Part shown: positions 1-12,300 of the stretch, in pieces | How positions within the stretch are numbered: position 1 is the stretch's first letter | How the letters are laid out: each line of letters begins with the position of its first letter | Assembly: GCA_947034885.2 (NCBI GenBank) | Contig: OX344749.2 | Span: forward strand, 11,113,501 to 11,177,500 | DNA length: 64,000 nucleotides | Reading direction: 5' to 3' | Source of the DNA: Thuidium tamariscinum | Lineage: Eukaryota; Streptophyta; Bryopsida; Hypnales; Thuidiaceae | Notes under the pieces: model-generated | The model's database searches: none | What the model saw: the letters and a program-made list of their open reading frames with translations, nothing else | What the model was told of the DNA's origin: nothing | Made by a program: the position numbers and the translations under genes

Positions 1-1295
1 ACTCGGCAACCCTACTGCGGATAAATGGCCAACGCTCACCACACTACCACACTGGCAGTCGAATCGTCAACAAATTCAATCTCGAAAGTTTGACAACCCA
101 GGCCTCTACAGCATTGTACAGTTACCACTAAAGAGCCCAGGGTTTGATTTGTTGTCAAGGATGCTGGAGTACGACCCTATCAAACGGATTACGGCTGCCC
201 AAGCTTTAGACCACGAATATTTTCGGAATGATCCAATTCCAGGCCGCAATTCTTTAGTTCCAGTCAATGCAGCGGACAAGGTATTATCAACTGCGACTCT
301 ATTTTACTGAATCTTCCCTGAGTGTACTTACCCTGTAGAATGGACGCGTCCATCTGATATACTTGTAGATTTCACCTTCTTCTCCTTTGATGAATCTGAG
401 TTCATGTTAGCCTGTGTACTACAGTTAATTTTTGCTCAATGTTTGAGACTGCAACACCCATTAAAATTTGTGTTCGTCTTTTGTAGTTCTTGGAGGGCAT
501 GATGCCTGAGGTTCAGCTTCGCTTAAAATCCAAACCCTAGCTTGTTTCCCCATTTGATCCTATTGCAAATACGTAAATTCCAAAACCCGTTCTTATCGAG
601 TAATACGGTACCAGGTCAACGGTACGGTACGGTAACTCGGTCCAAACTAGTTAGACTCTTCCTCAATCTGTGAGAACTTCGATTGGTTTTCTTTCTTAAC
701 AGACCTGCTATTTCTGACATTGCTCTTCTGGTCCTCCATTCCCAGCACGGGACATGTAGTACGTAACAGATTTGGAGATTCACGTGGTCCACATTTCTGA
801 AGTAGAAGTGGGACATATCTACGTACTTAATAGAGATATGCCTGCTTGTTTCTGTCACTTATTTTGTCTGCATTCCAACTCTTTCGTATTTACAAATTTG
901 TTGGCTTTGGTGGTTGTCAGGTGGTTCCTTATCCTCAACGCCCCGTGGATTATTCGACAGATTTCGACGGCACATCGGCCCCACCTGCACAGATGCCCAA
1001 CTCCTCGAACATGTCAAGTCAGATGCATCAGTCTATGAACGTGGGCATGCAACAGCATCGGGTTCAGAACCCAAACAACTTAGGTGTCAATCAACCAGTT
1101 GCAATGCATGGGATGAACTCTAGCGGGAATATGTATGTCCAAAGAGGGAACGCAACAGCGCTTCAGCAGCAGCAACAACAGCAACAACAGCAGCAACAGC
1201 AACCGCAACAGCAGCAAGGGGTGAGAAGAAAAGAGCAAACAAACGTGGGGTATCCTGGCCATTATCAACCTCCAAATAAATCCAGGCGAATGTAA
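1..1295 (+). CDS. CDKE: CDK8-type cyclin-dependent kinase (CDKE), C-terminal part
   Basis: This is the 3' end of a gene cut by the window edge. Exons are 2-280 and 921-1295, joined in phase 0 by a GT-AG intron, giving 217 visible residues. The first exon encodes the end of a kinase domain: [12 protein letters not shown], then [20 protein letters not shown] with the invariant Arg of subdomain XI, then HEYFR and DPIPGRNSL. The second exon begins [18 protein letters not shown], is Met/Asn/Gln rich, has a glutamine run at 1164-1217, and ends PPNKSRRM. That ending and the YP.RPVD.. motif are characteristic of plant CDK8 (Arabidopsis CDKE;1/HEN3). The family works with cyclin C in the Mediator kinase module in the nucleus, phosphorylating the transcription machinery. 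The catalytic loop lies upstream of the window. I am confident of the family. Confidence 0.93.
281..920 (+). other. last intron of the CDKE gene
   Basis: GT-AG intron of 640 bp between the two CDKE exons (donor after GACAAG, acceptor TGGTTGTCAG). It contains a short GGTAC tandem stretch near 618-634. I see no embedded gene. Confidence 0.85.
1164..1217 (+). repeat. CAG/CAA glutamine tract in CDKE exon
   Basis: Eighteen codons, mixed CAG and CAA, encode 13 Gln, one Pro and 4 Gln in the C-terminal tail of the kinase. Poly-Gln tails occur in plant CDKE proteins. The mixed codons make the tract less prone to slippage than a pure repeat. Confidence 0.9.
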
Positions 1296-1746
1296 GTTAG
1301 AGCAAGGAGGAACCTGTGCCGTTTCGGTTTGAGTCATGGGCTACTATTGATTTCTTTTTCTTTTTCTCATGGATTGTTGCCTTGGCGTAATACCAAAGAG
1401 GCTAGGTGTATATACTCATGTACAAGAGACGCCAAGGGTTTTGACTTGAAACATGGACCCTTGTTGCTTTCTGTGGAAAAATGTATTCAATTTGCTCACT
1501 TCCATCCCAATACCTCAGCTCAAAAGACATTGATAAACGGTTCAGTGGGTCTGTTACCTGTGTCACGCCATTCTTGAATATAACGTGCATTGGGAGCAGG
1601 TTGGCCAGCTCTGAATAGGGCTTGATCACCAGTTGGAATCTCAAGAAATGCTGGCCGCTTCATTGCAAAGTGCATGGCCAATGGGTAGTATTATTTGATC
1701 TCTTGGCCCTGTAGGAGGGTTCTTATTTGTTATTTAACAAGACGTG
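1296..1746. other. 3' UTR and downstream region of CDKE
   Basis: No coding signal follows the CDKE stop. The stretch is pyrimidine-rich around 1350-1375 and presumably carries the 3' UTR. A poly(A) site could not be fixed. Confidence 0.5.
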
Positions 1747-1830
1747 TGGGCCCTAGAGAATCACCTACAAACAATATTATACGTTAATCCCTCACCATTC
1801 AAGGGGACCAAAAGTGTCCTCATATAGTTT
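1747..1830 (+). repeat. 84-bp direct repeat, copy 1
   Basis: Matches 2801-2884 over 84 bases with two differences, in the same orientation. It starts TGGGCCCT and ends CTCATATAGTTT. Copy 2 continues straight into a dispersed AT-rich repeat and copy 1 does not, so copy 1 looks like an end fragment of the same family. Confidence 0.9.
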
Positions 1831-2800
1831 TTTAAGGGTCCACAATCACACCTGTAATCCCTCTTGGTAGCTTCCTCAATCCCACTGCAACAATTCAAAG
1901 CAAAGCAACGAACGCCCTGAAGTAGAGAACAGTAATCCCACTGGCAAATCCTCGCAAAAGAAAATTTAATGTTCGCGACACATCCCACACCTTATTCGAA
2001 AACAGGGTGCAAATCTGCGGGCAACAATGCAAATACACCACTCGACTGCCAATCACGATGCCGTTCCCTCTGATGAGAAACTGAACTGAGACGCGTGCTG
2101 AAGGCAAGCCCAGAAATCAAATGCACACAGGCCACAGTCAGAAATTTGCTCCGGCGGGGTGCGAATGCGTAATGAGACACTCCTAGCGCACAGCAGCAGC
2201 CGCTCGATCGGGGCTGCGGGGTGAAGTTTTCATGGCACCCCAGCAGCAAATCAACGAGCTGCAAAGAAATCCGGTGCGCCCAATTCTAAAGCTGAAAGCT
2301 GAAATCGGGGATCCTCTACAGCAGTGGGAACCTTGGTGGGCGCCACCACAACCGCTCACGCTAGGCCGCCTCACGGTACTGGTCACACGGAATCAGAAAG
2401 TTGAGGTGCAAAAACTGCAAATTTTCCACCGCGGCCGCTCAATGTAAATATCTGCCCACCCCACTCACTCCCATTTTCAGCTGGACAGGTTAGTTTTGTT
2501 TACCGTGACGTCTACTCGCTACTGTAGTCAATTCAGGGTTCCTGATTCCTATCATGAACTGAGTTTCGACGGGTTTTCCAAATTGTGGTGCGGAAATCAA
2601 CTAGAGGCAGTGAGTGAGATCGGTGAAAGTTACTGTACCCCAGCCAATGAAGACAGGGTACCGTAACTGATCAGGGACCGGCAGATTGGCGAATACGGAG
2701 AACCCAATTGAATGCTTTCCATCAGCGGGCATGGTTTCCTCGCGATGAGGTCGATCCTCCCTCGCCTCGCCGATTCGCCATGGCGCACGGATCACCTAGA
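1831..2800. other. intergenic, no supported gene
   Basis: A mildly GC-rich stretch (about 2150-2450) has short open frames on both strands, but none shows a recognisable domain or convincing splice context. I annotate no gene here. Confidence 0.4.
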
Positions 2801-2884
2801 TGGGCCCTGGAGAATCACCTACAAACAATATTACACGTTAATCCCTCACCATTCAAGGGGACCAAAAGTGTCCTCATATAGTTT
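2801..2884 (+). repeat. 84-bp direct repeat, copy 2
   Basis: Second copy of the sequence at 1747-1830, with two base differences. It abuts the dispersed AT-rich repeat at 2880-3480 and may be that repeat's left edge. Confidence 0.9.
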
Positions 2885-3480
2885 CAAGTCCAATTCAAAG
2901 AATTGTAATTTTTCAATTTGACGTCCGAATTTAATGAAACTTGTTGGAAAATTTGTGATCTTTCTTCTACTTTGTGTGGTAAATTTTTAGGTCAATCCAA
3001 GATGTATTGATTTTTTGTAAGCCAATCAAAGTTCAAAGGTTCAATTAGAGTTTACCAAACTACATTTGATTGTTGCAACTTTGGGGGCTTGTATCTCCTT
3101 CATCTTATTTTTTTGCAATAAAATTTAGTGCTAGTTATGTTTCCCTTAAAGTCTAATTATTTTGATAAACTTTTCATATCTATCCAAATTATTTTGAATG
3201 TTTGGAAGCAATAAAGTTATTGAGAGTTCAAAATCCCATTTTTGGGATTACAATGACCTTTGTCAACTTGTTTCTTCTTCATATGTTGTTGGTTTCCAAT
3301 AAAAAAAAAACTGGGAAAAGTTTTGCATACTAGTCTAGTTTGTATGGCTAAAGTTTTGTATCAATTTAAGAAGTTATGAATGATTGAAAAGCATTTGGGT
3401 AGAAAGGGATGTAGCTTCAAATGTGTTTTTTGCAACTTTTCTTGGTAATTTTTGACATTTCAAAACCAATTTGCAATCAC
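2880..3480 (+). repeat. dispersed AT-rich repeat, copy A
   Basis: Diverged but clearly homologous and colinear with 63420-64000. Shared blocks include TTTGTGTGGTAAA, CAATCCAAGATGTATTGATT, TTGTATCTCCTTCATC and CTAGTTTGTATGGCTAAA. It has no open frame of note. It could be part of an LTR or a non-autonomous element. The class is not determined. Confidence 0.8.
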
Positions 3481-5052
3481 AATGAATCAATCGAATGTAG
3501 AATCCAAACACAATGTAGTACATAATTTGGTGTATAATATAATTTTTTCATTAGCTAAAAGGTTCACATGCATTTGACAAATTATATTATTGTAATGAAT
3601 TGTTTCCTATATAATTGTATAGAAATAAATATTCATGTTGTTTAAAGTTTTCATACACATGAAATAAAATTATTCTCTTTGATTTCCTCACAAGTTGCAA
3701 GGGGACGGATTTTAAGAGACCATGGTCACAAATAGGTGCCTACAGCAATAATCTTTGAAAAATCATAAGTAATTCAATAATGCTTTAAAAAATATGAAAT
3801 CACTTGGATTAAATTTCCGCATCCATTTTTATTTCTTTGAAAATTAAACTAAAAAGCAGAGACCTATGAAAAAGCAGATGAGGCCTTAGAGTGTCACTTT
3901 TAGAGCAGACTACCTTAATGTCATATAAACCTGTAAACTCTAGCTTCTCTAAGCCTTGCATCCTTAGCAACGTTCTAAGGTTAACTCACTGCAGAGACTC
4001 CCTCCAACTACAAATCGAACCTCATTCAAGAATGATTCTATTCACACAGGTTTCTACCGCACTCAAAAACCCTCCATTCACACCTCCTTGCTATTTCCTT
4101 CTATAGTACAGTATTCATCGCTACATTGCACAGCCAGGAGAATGTACCTTAGCGTTGTTCATTTGGGAGCATTATTGACATTCTTTTTCTCCCTTCTGAG
4201 TTTTCTAAATTGGAAAAGCTCTGAGAATTTGAGGTGAATTCAGAGCTTAGAATCCCATGCTTTCTTGGTGAACTTTTTCATAGGAATTGGGGTTTGGAAG
4301 TTAACTGTTTCTAAATTGTGAAAATGCAGGTGACATGCCTAGAACTGAAATTTCCATTATGGGTATGGGTATGGTAAAGTACTCTCATATTACACTTCCT
4401 GGAATGAGGCATCTTCTGTTGTTCTTTATATGGTTATCCTGCACTCTTGCCAGCAATCTCACCATCTCCAAGCCATTGTAATTAAGAACATGAAATTACA
4501 TGAAGTGTCAGATGAAGGAACTTATAGAACATCACATTGCATAAATATCTAGCAATCTCAATAAACTCGTCTATGCGTTAAGCCCATCCAATGCAAGATG
4601 GCTCCATCCCCTAAAGTGCCTGATCGTTCAAAACTGAGACTCAAATCTATATATTAGAGAAAAATGTAAGACTATTTTGACCTCCTCAATATACCATTAA
4701 AGCACTAATGCACCGAATTTACCCAGATAACTTGTCTACTAATCCACAACATTTATCTACAAAATCATTCAGGACATATTGTGTCCTTACCTAGTCTAAA
4801 ACACAAACCAAGAAAATCTGTAAATGCTTGAAACATCCTCCTTAGCTTTCACGCACTCACTAGAAACTTTGAGACATAATTTGACCATGTCAACAAAAGC
4901 TCTCTATGTCGAAATGCCTCAGTCATGCACAATCGCAACAACAATCGCAGTAGTCTTCCTTGATTTCCGCCAAGAGCTCCAGACTTAACATTGATTGATT
5001 CCCATGGTAATGCATACTCGGGGCACAATCCATGCGATAGATGTGTACACAA
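3481..5052. other. AT-rich intergenic region
   Basis: AT-rich DNA without a supported gene. The part nearest 5052 may include the 3' UTR of the minus-strand gene that ends at 5053. Confidence 0.5.
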
Positions 5053-6921
5053 TTACATGAGCGTCTTGTAAGCCACATCAGTGGACTCCCCAAACAGCCC
5101 ATCACCTGCAATGCGAGCAAGCTGTTCAAGAGCCACATCCCCGAAAAGAGCACTCTGGAGTCCTGCTAGACCAGTGACGCTGGAGCCATCATCTTCTCTT
5201 GAAACACTTTGAGTACTTGAATGATAGTAGACTCCCCATCTTTTGCTAGTCCATGTAAAACGCTTGCATAAAGAGGACGCTTCTAAAGAATCCATCGAAG
5301 AAGACCTGGGTCCCCGGCAACCAAGAAAGATAAGGCGAACTCGATAAAGAAAAACCTAGAGGAAGAAACAAAATTGTCAAACTACTGCGACTTCTCTAGA
5401 GTGATAATAATTGAATGTGCTGATAGTCTATAAATCTTGAATGCCCAAGCCCACTTCCAAATGGTCAACAGCACTTTGTACTCTCATTTTCACCATCAAC
5501 AAATAATTATTTCTTACATCTATAAATTTTATAGCAAGTCAAGCACAAGATTAACTTTCTCAAGAAATTCATGTTCTTTTATAATGAAAGAATACATGAT
5601 ATTGCAGAAGCTAAAACATCAATATTAACCATAATAACTACGGAAACTATGAAAAAGTTTCAAAAAATCATGAAAATGTTACGAATTATGTAATATAGGT
5701 CAAAAACACAATCATAAAGTTATTCATTGAATGAACAATCTCACTGGAAATTTAATAGAAGCTTGCAAGTGTAATTAATGAATCAATTTCAGGAATCCTT
5801 CAAATCCATCAAAAGAATTAGAAGGTAGCCTCAAGAACTTCATTTTGTTCGATTGGATCAGTCATTGAAATTAATATCTTAAAATTGAGTTTGACCAGCA
5901 AGAAACCTTTGCACTTTGAGGTTGATACACTTGAGAAGAAGTCCTCATAGCTTATGGAATCCTAAACAGGGATGAAGCAGCGAGTCTAAGAATCCCAAGG
6001 GCAAACAAGAAAAGAGAAGAGCTTGCAATCACCTGGTAGACTGATGCAGTGATCCCTCAGATTTAGTATTCCCAGGAGCTTTGAAAGGATGCTGAGCTAA
6101 TTTTTACAATGCTTCCAAAGTGAAATCAAAATTAGTGGCGACTCCGATCGCCACAAGCTTCCCTCGTCCTCACCCTCTTGCAACAAACTCGAAGGTCTCT
6201 CGGAAACCATCTACTCATCCTCAATCGCATGAGGTGCCGCTTTCTCCTGATTTCCCAGCAATTTAACACGGTAAGCTTTCTGCTAAATCGGATCAATTTC
6301 ACAGGGTCGCTCCTTCACATTTTGCAGAGGATTGCTTTATATCCCTAACGTATCTGATCTCTTGAAGCTAAAACAAATATCACATTAGGCATAGACATCA
6401 AACAAATGGCGCGAACCTCCAACTCTCATTCTGATCTAACCCGAAACGCTTATTCATGTTTTCCAAGAACTATCCCCCAGTACTTATATCCAAAATTTCC
6501 ACTCAAATTGAACTATCTCTCAAAGATAGCCGGAAGAAGTAACTTCCAGCACTCGTTGAAATTGCACACTCTAAGAATACTAGAACCTCTAAAAGTACAA
6601 GTTTTCCGACAATGGATATTTATTGATGACAAATTTCGAACAGAATGTGGCCGAATTTCAAGTACGAAAAATTAAAAATAGAGAGCCTGAAAAAATAAAC
6701 TACAGAGTAATTACCTTCAAAGCCACGGGACTCTCACCGCCCTCCGCAGACACCTTCACGGTGAATTTCTGTGCCCTAGAAACCCTAAGAGGCTTAGGAA
6801 CAACAATGGCAGCGCCTCGAAATGCCACACTCCGCGACGCTCCCCCCACAGTGACCAACAAAGGCGTCCATTGCACAGGAACGGTCGCCCCGACCACTGC
6901 CCCTGCGCATGTTGCTGCCAT
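5053..6921 (-). CDS. probable small plastid-targeted protein of unknown function, three exons
   Basis: Proposed exons on the minus strand are 6715-6921, 6033-6091 and 5053-5215. Introns are GT-AG and phases are consistent (0, then 2), giving about 142 residues. Exon 1 starts MAATCAGAVVGA and is rich in Ala, Val, Ser, Thr and Arg with no acidic residue for about 50 positions, then reaches KFTVKVSAEGGESPVALK. That is typical of a chloroplast transit peptide with a V.A-type cleavage region. The last exon reads SVSREDDGSS, then GLQSALFGDVALEQLARIAG, and ends AYKTLM. I do not recognise the mature protein. Exon 1 is fairly well supported. The two downstream exons rest only on splice signals and phase, and further exons could exist between them. 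Confidence 0.42.
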
Positions 6922-9393
6922 TGTGGGAAAGGAGTCCGAATTGCTGCAAAAACAACGGCAATGAAGCTCAGAGGAGAAGCAACAATTGCAGAAACAAGAG
7001 AGAGGAAACAAAAGCGCTACATAGGAAATGAAATAACTCTCGATCTGAAATCATGTTCAAGAGTTATAGCCCTAAAATGCTCCTCTCAACTATGAATGAT
7101 ATTTCGATCAGATGCAGCGATCAAACAACTGCTGCTACTGGAAACAAATAAGCTTTCCTTTTGAGATGCAAGAAAAACTTCAAGCGCCAAGGCAGAAGTC
7201 ATAATAAAAAAAACCCGTCATCTCCATTCTCTACTTACACAACTCATAGACACCTGAATCGCCCTTTCAAGCTCCGAAAACCTGAGAACGATAAATCCCT
7301 CAAAGCTCAATTATGCAATAATATTCTCTTCTCCACAAATTGCAGTTCCTCGTGAGATCAAATGGATTCGACGTTGAGTTTCCTTAAAGCTTAAAGTTCG
7401 TCAAAGATCAAACTTTTGCACATGAGGTCAACACAATACTGGGCCTTGAAACATTGCCACATACTTGAGGATCGCGAGTAGATTCACCTGGACAACCCAT
7501 GAGCTTCTGCCTTGAAACACACCTTGTGACAGCCAATTCTTCACCAAATTGCACCGAGAAAAGGTTCAAGCACGCAGAATCCAATTCCTCAGATCAAGCT
7601 CTCTCAGAGAGCTGCTAAGCCCTCAACGTTCCCGACGTTCCCGACGTTCGACGTTCCCCTAGCGGCGCCGCTCCCAACATTGGGAGCGTAAGCGTCTACC
7701 AAGGGGCCCATAAAAATTCTATTTTCTTTTTTTAAATTTTAAAATGCTTGCGGGGTTTGCAATGTCCTTTAGCCCTTAAATGTTGATAAGGACAATTTTT
7801 TGTCCAATGGATGACATTGAAAGAATACTTGTATAGTGAATAGGGATTTTAAGGGGACCCAAAAATTAACTCCTAAACAATGAGTTGGTGGTTGTGGAAA
7901 ATCAGGAATTTTGATTTATTGGTTCAAATTTTTTTTAAAACATAGGTTGGAAGTCAAAGCATTGTAGAAGATCTTCTCTTTTGACCCCTAATTCTGAAGA
8001 TGAATAATTGCAATTTTGTCCTAGATAAAAAGATTCTCTCTTGTTCATTGACTAGAAAATGGCCTTCACGTTGTTTGTGGGTTAAAGGTATTCATTTTGG
8101 AAAATTGTAGATTTTTGAAACATGATGTATAGCCCCCACACATTTCAATAATTATTGATGTACAACCACAATAGATATTAATGTAGTGTGAAATATGAAT
8201 TAATGAGTATAGGTCTCTTTAAAATCCCTATTTAATGTAGTAGCTAGGAAAGAACTATAACCAATAATCTCTGGAAATTTGTTGTGAAAACAGGAAGTCT
8301 TTGACTATAGTTAGAATTCCAATGAGTGCTTCATTAGATGAAATTTGAAGGCAAGAAGAGACTATTTCAAGGCTATTTCCTTGGCATTCCTATAGTTGTC
8401 CAAAAATTCCGAACTAGCCTTGATAGTCCAATTTTTGGAATTTTTGGAATTTTTTTTTAATTAAATTTTTTTTTAAATTTCAAAATGTATTAAGAAACTG
8501 AAAATTGAATTAAACAATTAATTGATTGATTGATTAAATTAATATCTAATGTGGCACTATTCTAAGAGTTCCCACGGTCTAGGAACTCACAATTTCTTCT
8601 TGTCCTCAAATTTCATCTAATGTTGCAATTTTTAATACCAATGATTCACAAAAATCAAATGGATGATTTCTATAGTCACTAACTTGTCTTCTATAGATTA
8701 AAGGTTATATTGTTAAAGACCTAATAAAAAAATCTCCAAAAAATTGATGAATGGAGAAATATAATTTTGTGTGCTTAGGATATATTTGTGATCATCTATT
8801 GTTTAAAATCTATATGTTTGGTCCTTTAATGCAAGGGAAGATGTTTAATTTTAAAATACTTTGTTATGTTTTCTTGTAGTTTGGTCATGGGTGCTTCTTG
8901 GTCTACAAATATTTTGGGGAGCAATCTTTGGACGCATCTTTCTATTATAACTTCTTGAATGTTCCTCTTACCATTAGATTTCTCCACATTAATCTAATAC
9001 ACAATTAGAAATTGATTGCAGTTGTCAAATGTAGTGTGTGCACATAGGCTACATGTAAATTTTTGAATTTCAAATGAAAGGGTGGTTGGGGTGACAATTC
9101 ACACTGAAGAGTGAAGTATGCAATAATAAGGTAACTATATGTAAAATGTTTCCAAATACTCAAATGGTGATTACTTAAAATTTGATGAAGAATTGTATTT
9201 TTACATCCATCTATCTTGTAGACAACAAAACACTTATCAATCTCATGCATGCACTTTTTCATCCAAATTTGATGATTTCACGAATAGAAATGAAAAACTT
9301 CTGGCAAAAACAGATTACTTTTACCTAGTGAAAAGTAAACATTTATTTTGAAATGGTGCAATTCCCACGGTGGCCCCCCAAAGTGTCTGCTCG
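6922..9393. other. AT-rich intergenic region with a short GC palindrome cluster
   Basis: No supported gene. The region upstream of 6921 is the probable promoter side of the plastid-protein gene. A GC-rich island at 7621-7700 carries repeated GACGTTC units and palindromes. From 7700 on the DNA is AT-rich, with homopolymer runs near 8430-8480. Confidence 0.5.
7621..7700. repeat. GACGTTC repeats with overlapping palindromes
   Basis: Four near-tandem copies of (C)GACGTTC at 7625-7656 are followed by the 12-bp palindrome AGCGGCGCCGCT (7661-7672) and a 9-bp inverted pair CGCTCCCAA / TTGGGAGCG separated by two bases (7669-7688). The island is sharply GC-rich within AT-rich DNA. Confidence 0.75.
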
Positions 9394-12300
9394 CTAGCTG
9401 TCTATCACCTGCGACGACAGTCGCGGGCTGGCCATGACGCGCACCGGACGCGCGCGCGGCACGCCAATTCCGGGCGCTTCCGCCATACCCGGATCCGCCG
9501 CGACGGACCACTCGAACGCCTGCAACAGACTGGCCACGCAATGCTCGATCGTCACCAGCGCCAGCGCCATGCCCGGGCAAACGCGCCGCCCAACCCCGAA
9601 CGGGATAAACTCGCATTGCGCAGCAACACGGCTCAAGTCAGCCTCGTCCTGCCCCAGCCAGCGCTCTGGCTGGAATTGCAAAGGATCCGACCACACGGCG
9701 GGATCGTGCGAAATGGCCCACACGTTGACGAATAAGCGCGTGTTCGCTGGGATGTCGTAACCGAAGGCTTTGGTGGCATGGAGGGATTGGTGCGGCGCCA
9801 TCAGCGGCGCTATCGGATGCCGTCGCATGCCCTCCTTCACCACCGCCTGGATGTAGCGCAGATTGGGCAGATCCACCTCTTGCACGCGACGCTGACTCCC
9901 CACCACGCGGTCTAGCTCGGACTGCGCGGCAGCTTGCACGCTCGGGTTACTGACCACTTCGGACATAATCCACTCGCTGGAAAACAAAATGGTGTCCGTG
10001 CCCCCGGAAAAAGCATCCTGCGCAGAACAGTACGTACTGTAAGCATGCGCTGTAATTGCCATTGGTACCATGCCTGTGGATCGACCTCGACCGAGAGCAA
10101 GCTCTCAATTGGTCTTGAAATAGATCATCATTCAACTAATACAGAATTGTGAGACTGGTCACTATATGCAGCATTTGGTGCTTGCACGGATTTTCAGAGT
10201 AAGTCCATTTGCAATCCATACTCGTTTCAATTGACTCTCAAGATTCTTAGCAATGCCCTAGGACTCGATCTCTACATTGTACTTAAGAGTTTAATTAGTC
10301 TGTTTATGGATTACAGAACTCCTTCACTAGCAATTGAACAACCGCGGGAGAACTTTGGTGTGCAGGATATCAAATGAACTACTTGACAAGCAAATTTGCA
10401 GAATTCGTTGCTGGTACAGACCCTGATACCAAGAGTACGAAAAATGGGAGACTTTCATTTCTGACAAATGCAAGCCTTGCGACGTGCATTTCAATTTACG
10501 GACTTGCAATTGAGAAGCAGTGCTAGGTGTGATCATGCAGAGTAAGTTTGAAGTATCATACGTACCCACATGAGGCTTTTGACGTTGGCCATGGTGATTC
10601 GAGGTCCCGTTCTTCCCGCATAGGCGTTGCAGTTTTCCACTTCGTCTAGCAGGACGTGCACCATGTCCGTCTCGTGCTCCGGGACGGGACCGCGCGCACG
10701 CCGCGCTTGGTGACCCGCAATGATCTGCGTGGCGAAGGCATCCATGCGCTTGTTGGTGTCCCGGAAGCGACTGTCCAGCCCTTCAAAGTCCAGCACCCAC
10801 CTGACGGCTGGAATGAAGTCGGCGGGGTAGAAAGCGCTGAGGCCCTTGAAGATCGCTTCCACGATGCCTTGGAAGGATTGGATCTCCCGCAGTCGCTCTT
10901 TCTGCAACGACAACTCATGGATCCCAGATAAGGACTGCGCATTGAAACTGCGGTTGACAATCAAACGGGGGATGAGGCCGGTGACAAGCAAGCTGAGGTG
11001 CTTGCGCAGATTGAATTCTCTGTTGCGGGGCAGCGAGCGCAGCAGTTGCGCCACCTCTTCCTCGCGCACATGGCGAGTGGCTTCCAGGCGTTTGCTCCCC
11101 GTGAGCGCCGAATGGAACACTTTCCTCAGCTGGCGCCACTCCGCCGAGTTGCTCTGAAACAGGATGTCTGGAAACCCATCCCGACCAAGGATGTTAATAC
11201 ATCATTCACACGCTTGCAATAGCTAGCTACCAACGTACTTAGTTACATCATTCGCGACGAGTTAGTTGACTGAACCAGCCATGCTGAAATTAAAGTCAAT
11301 TCACACTGCCAATCAAATCCCCCACTGACATGCTCGGCACTAATTCTGATGGACTGAGTTGCACCCACCCTGCGTGCTAGCATGCAAAATTCCTAAAAAT
11401 CTGTTTGAAGAGTAAGATGTTCAACGGTGACTCGAGGAACGTCGTCGGCGAGCCACCGTTGCATGCTTGTTGAAGGGATATTCGCTCAATACCGTAACTG
11501 GGACCATTCATCTTACGAGAGACCCAGATTTTGGAAGATCGATGAATGTTCTATATCTAACAAAGATCTGTGTCACTAATTATGATAATGCGGATTGAAC
11601 TTGTCTTCTATCTGTAATGCTGGTCTACGACCACCCACTTTGAAATTGCATGTTCAGAAATTCATTCATGAGTTCTTAGTACTCAGTGGATATTAAAGAC
11701 TGTCTTGTTTGGAAGTGATCTAATTTGGCTCTTGTATTGAGATTAATATCTGGAATGGAAAGTTCACCTCCGAAGACTCCCTGTCTTTCTCACTTAAAAT
11801 GATGAAAATGACGCAAGTAATATTTTCTACCTTGGTCAAGCTTAATAAGTTGTGTTCAAAAGCATTCCAAATTCAACCTGCTCCAGTAGAGGAGGTTTAG
11901 TTGACACCTCGCAAACGAAGCGTTTCAATGAATCATGATTCTTTAAATGACTCGATCAAATGACACAAGAAGTGACCGGTTCGTGGTGGTACACCTTCAA
12001 TGATGCGTGTCATGTGGGAGGCGTCCAATAACTTCGCATTAAATACCTTAAACCCGGCACACTCGGCACACACCTAATTATCTAGAAGTTGGAGGGTTTA
12101 TCAACATTTTTCAGCGTTTTTTTTCAACACGCAACGTTTTTACCAACGTTTCAGCAACGTCCTTTTTACAAACATGCAAATTTTTGAAAATGCTTCCCCA
12201 AGCATGTTCCAAAACGTTGAGTGACAACGCTGATTGCCATTGGAATCACATTCTTGCGTACGTTGCAAGCTCCAAACGACGTTGCTGTAGCTTAAGTTGT

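Noticed and set aside
1080..1337. Minus-strand frame with a Leu run opposite the CDKE poly-Gln tract
   Set aside because: It is the complement of the CAG/CAA repeat. The plus strand encodes the conserved CDKE tail.
2232..2447. Plus-strand 71-codon frame starting MAPQQQINELQ
   Set aside because: No domain, no splice support and no homologue that I recognise. Probably chance in a GC-richer patch.
9370..9760. Plus-strand frames of 108-121 codons across the P450 C-terminal exon
   Set aside because: Antisense shadows of the GC-rich P450 exon. The minus strand has all P450 motifs.
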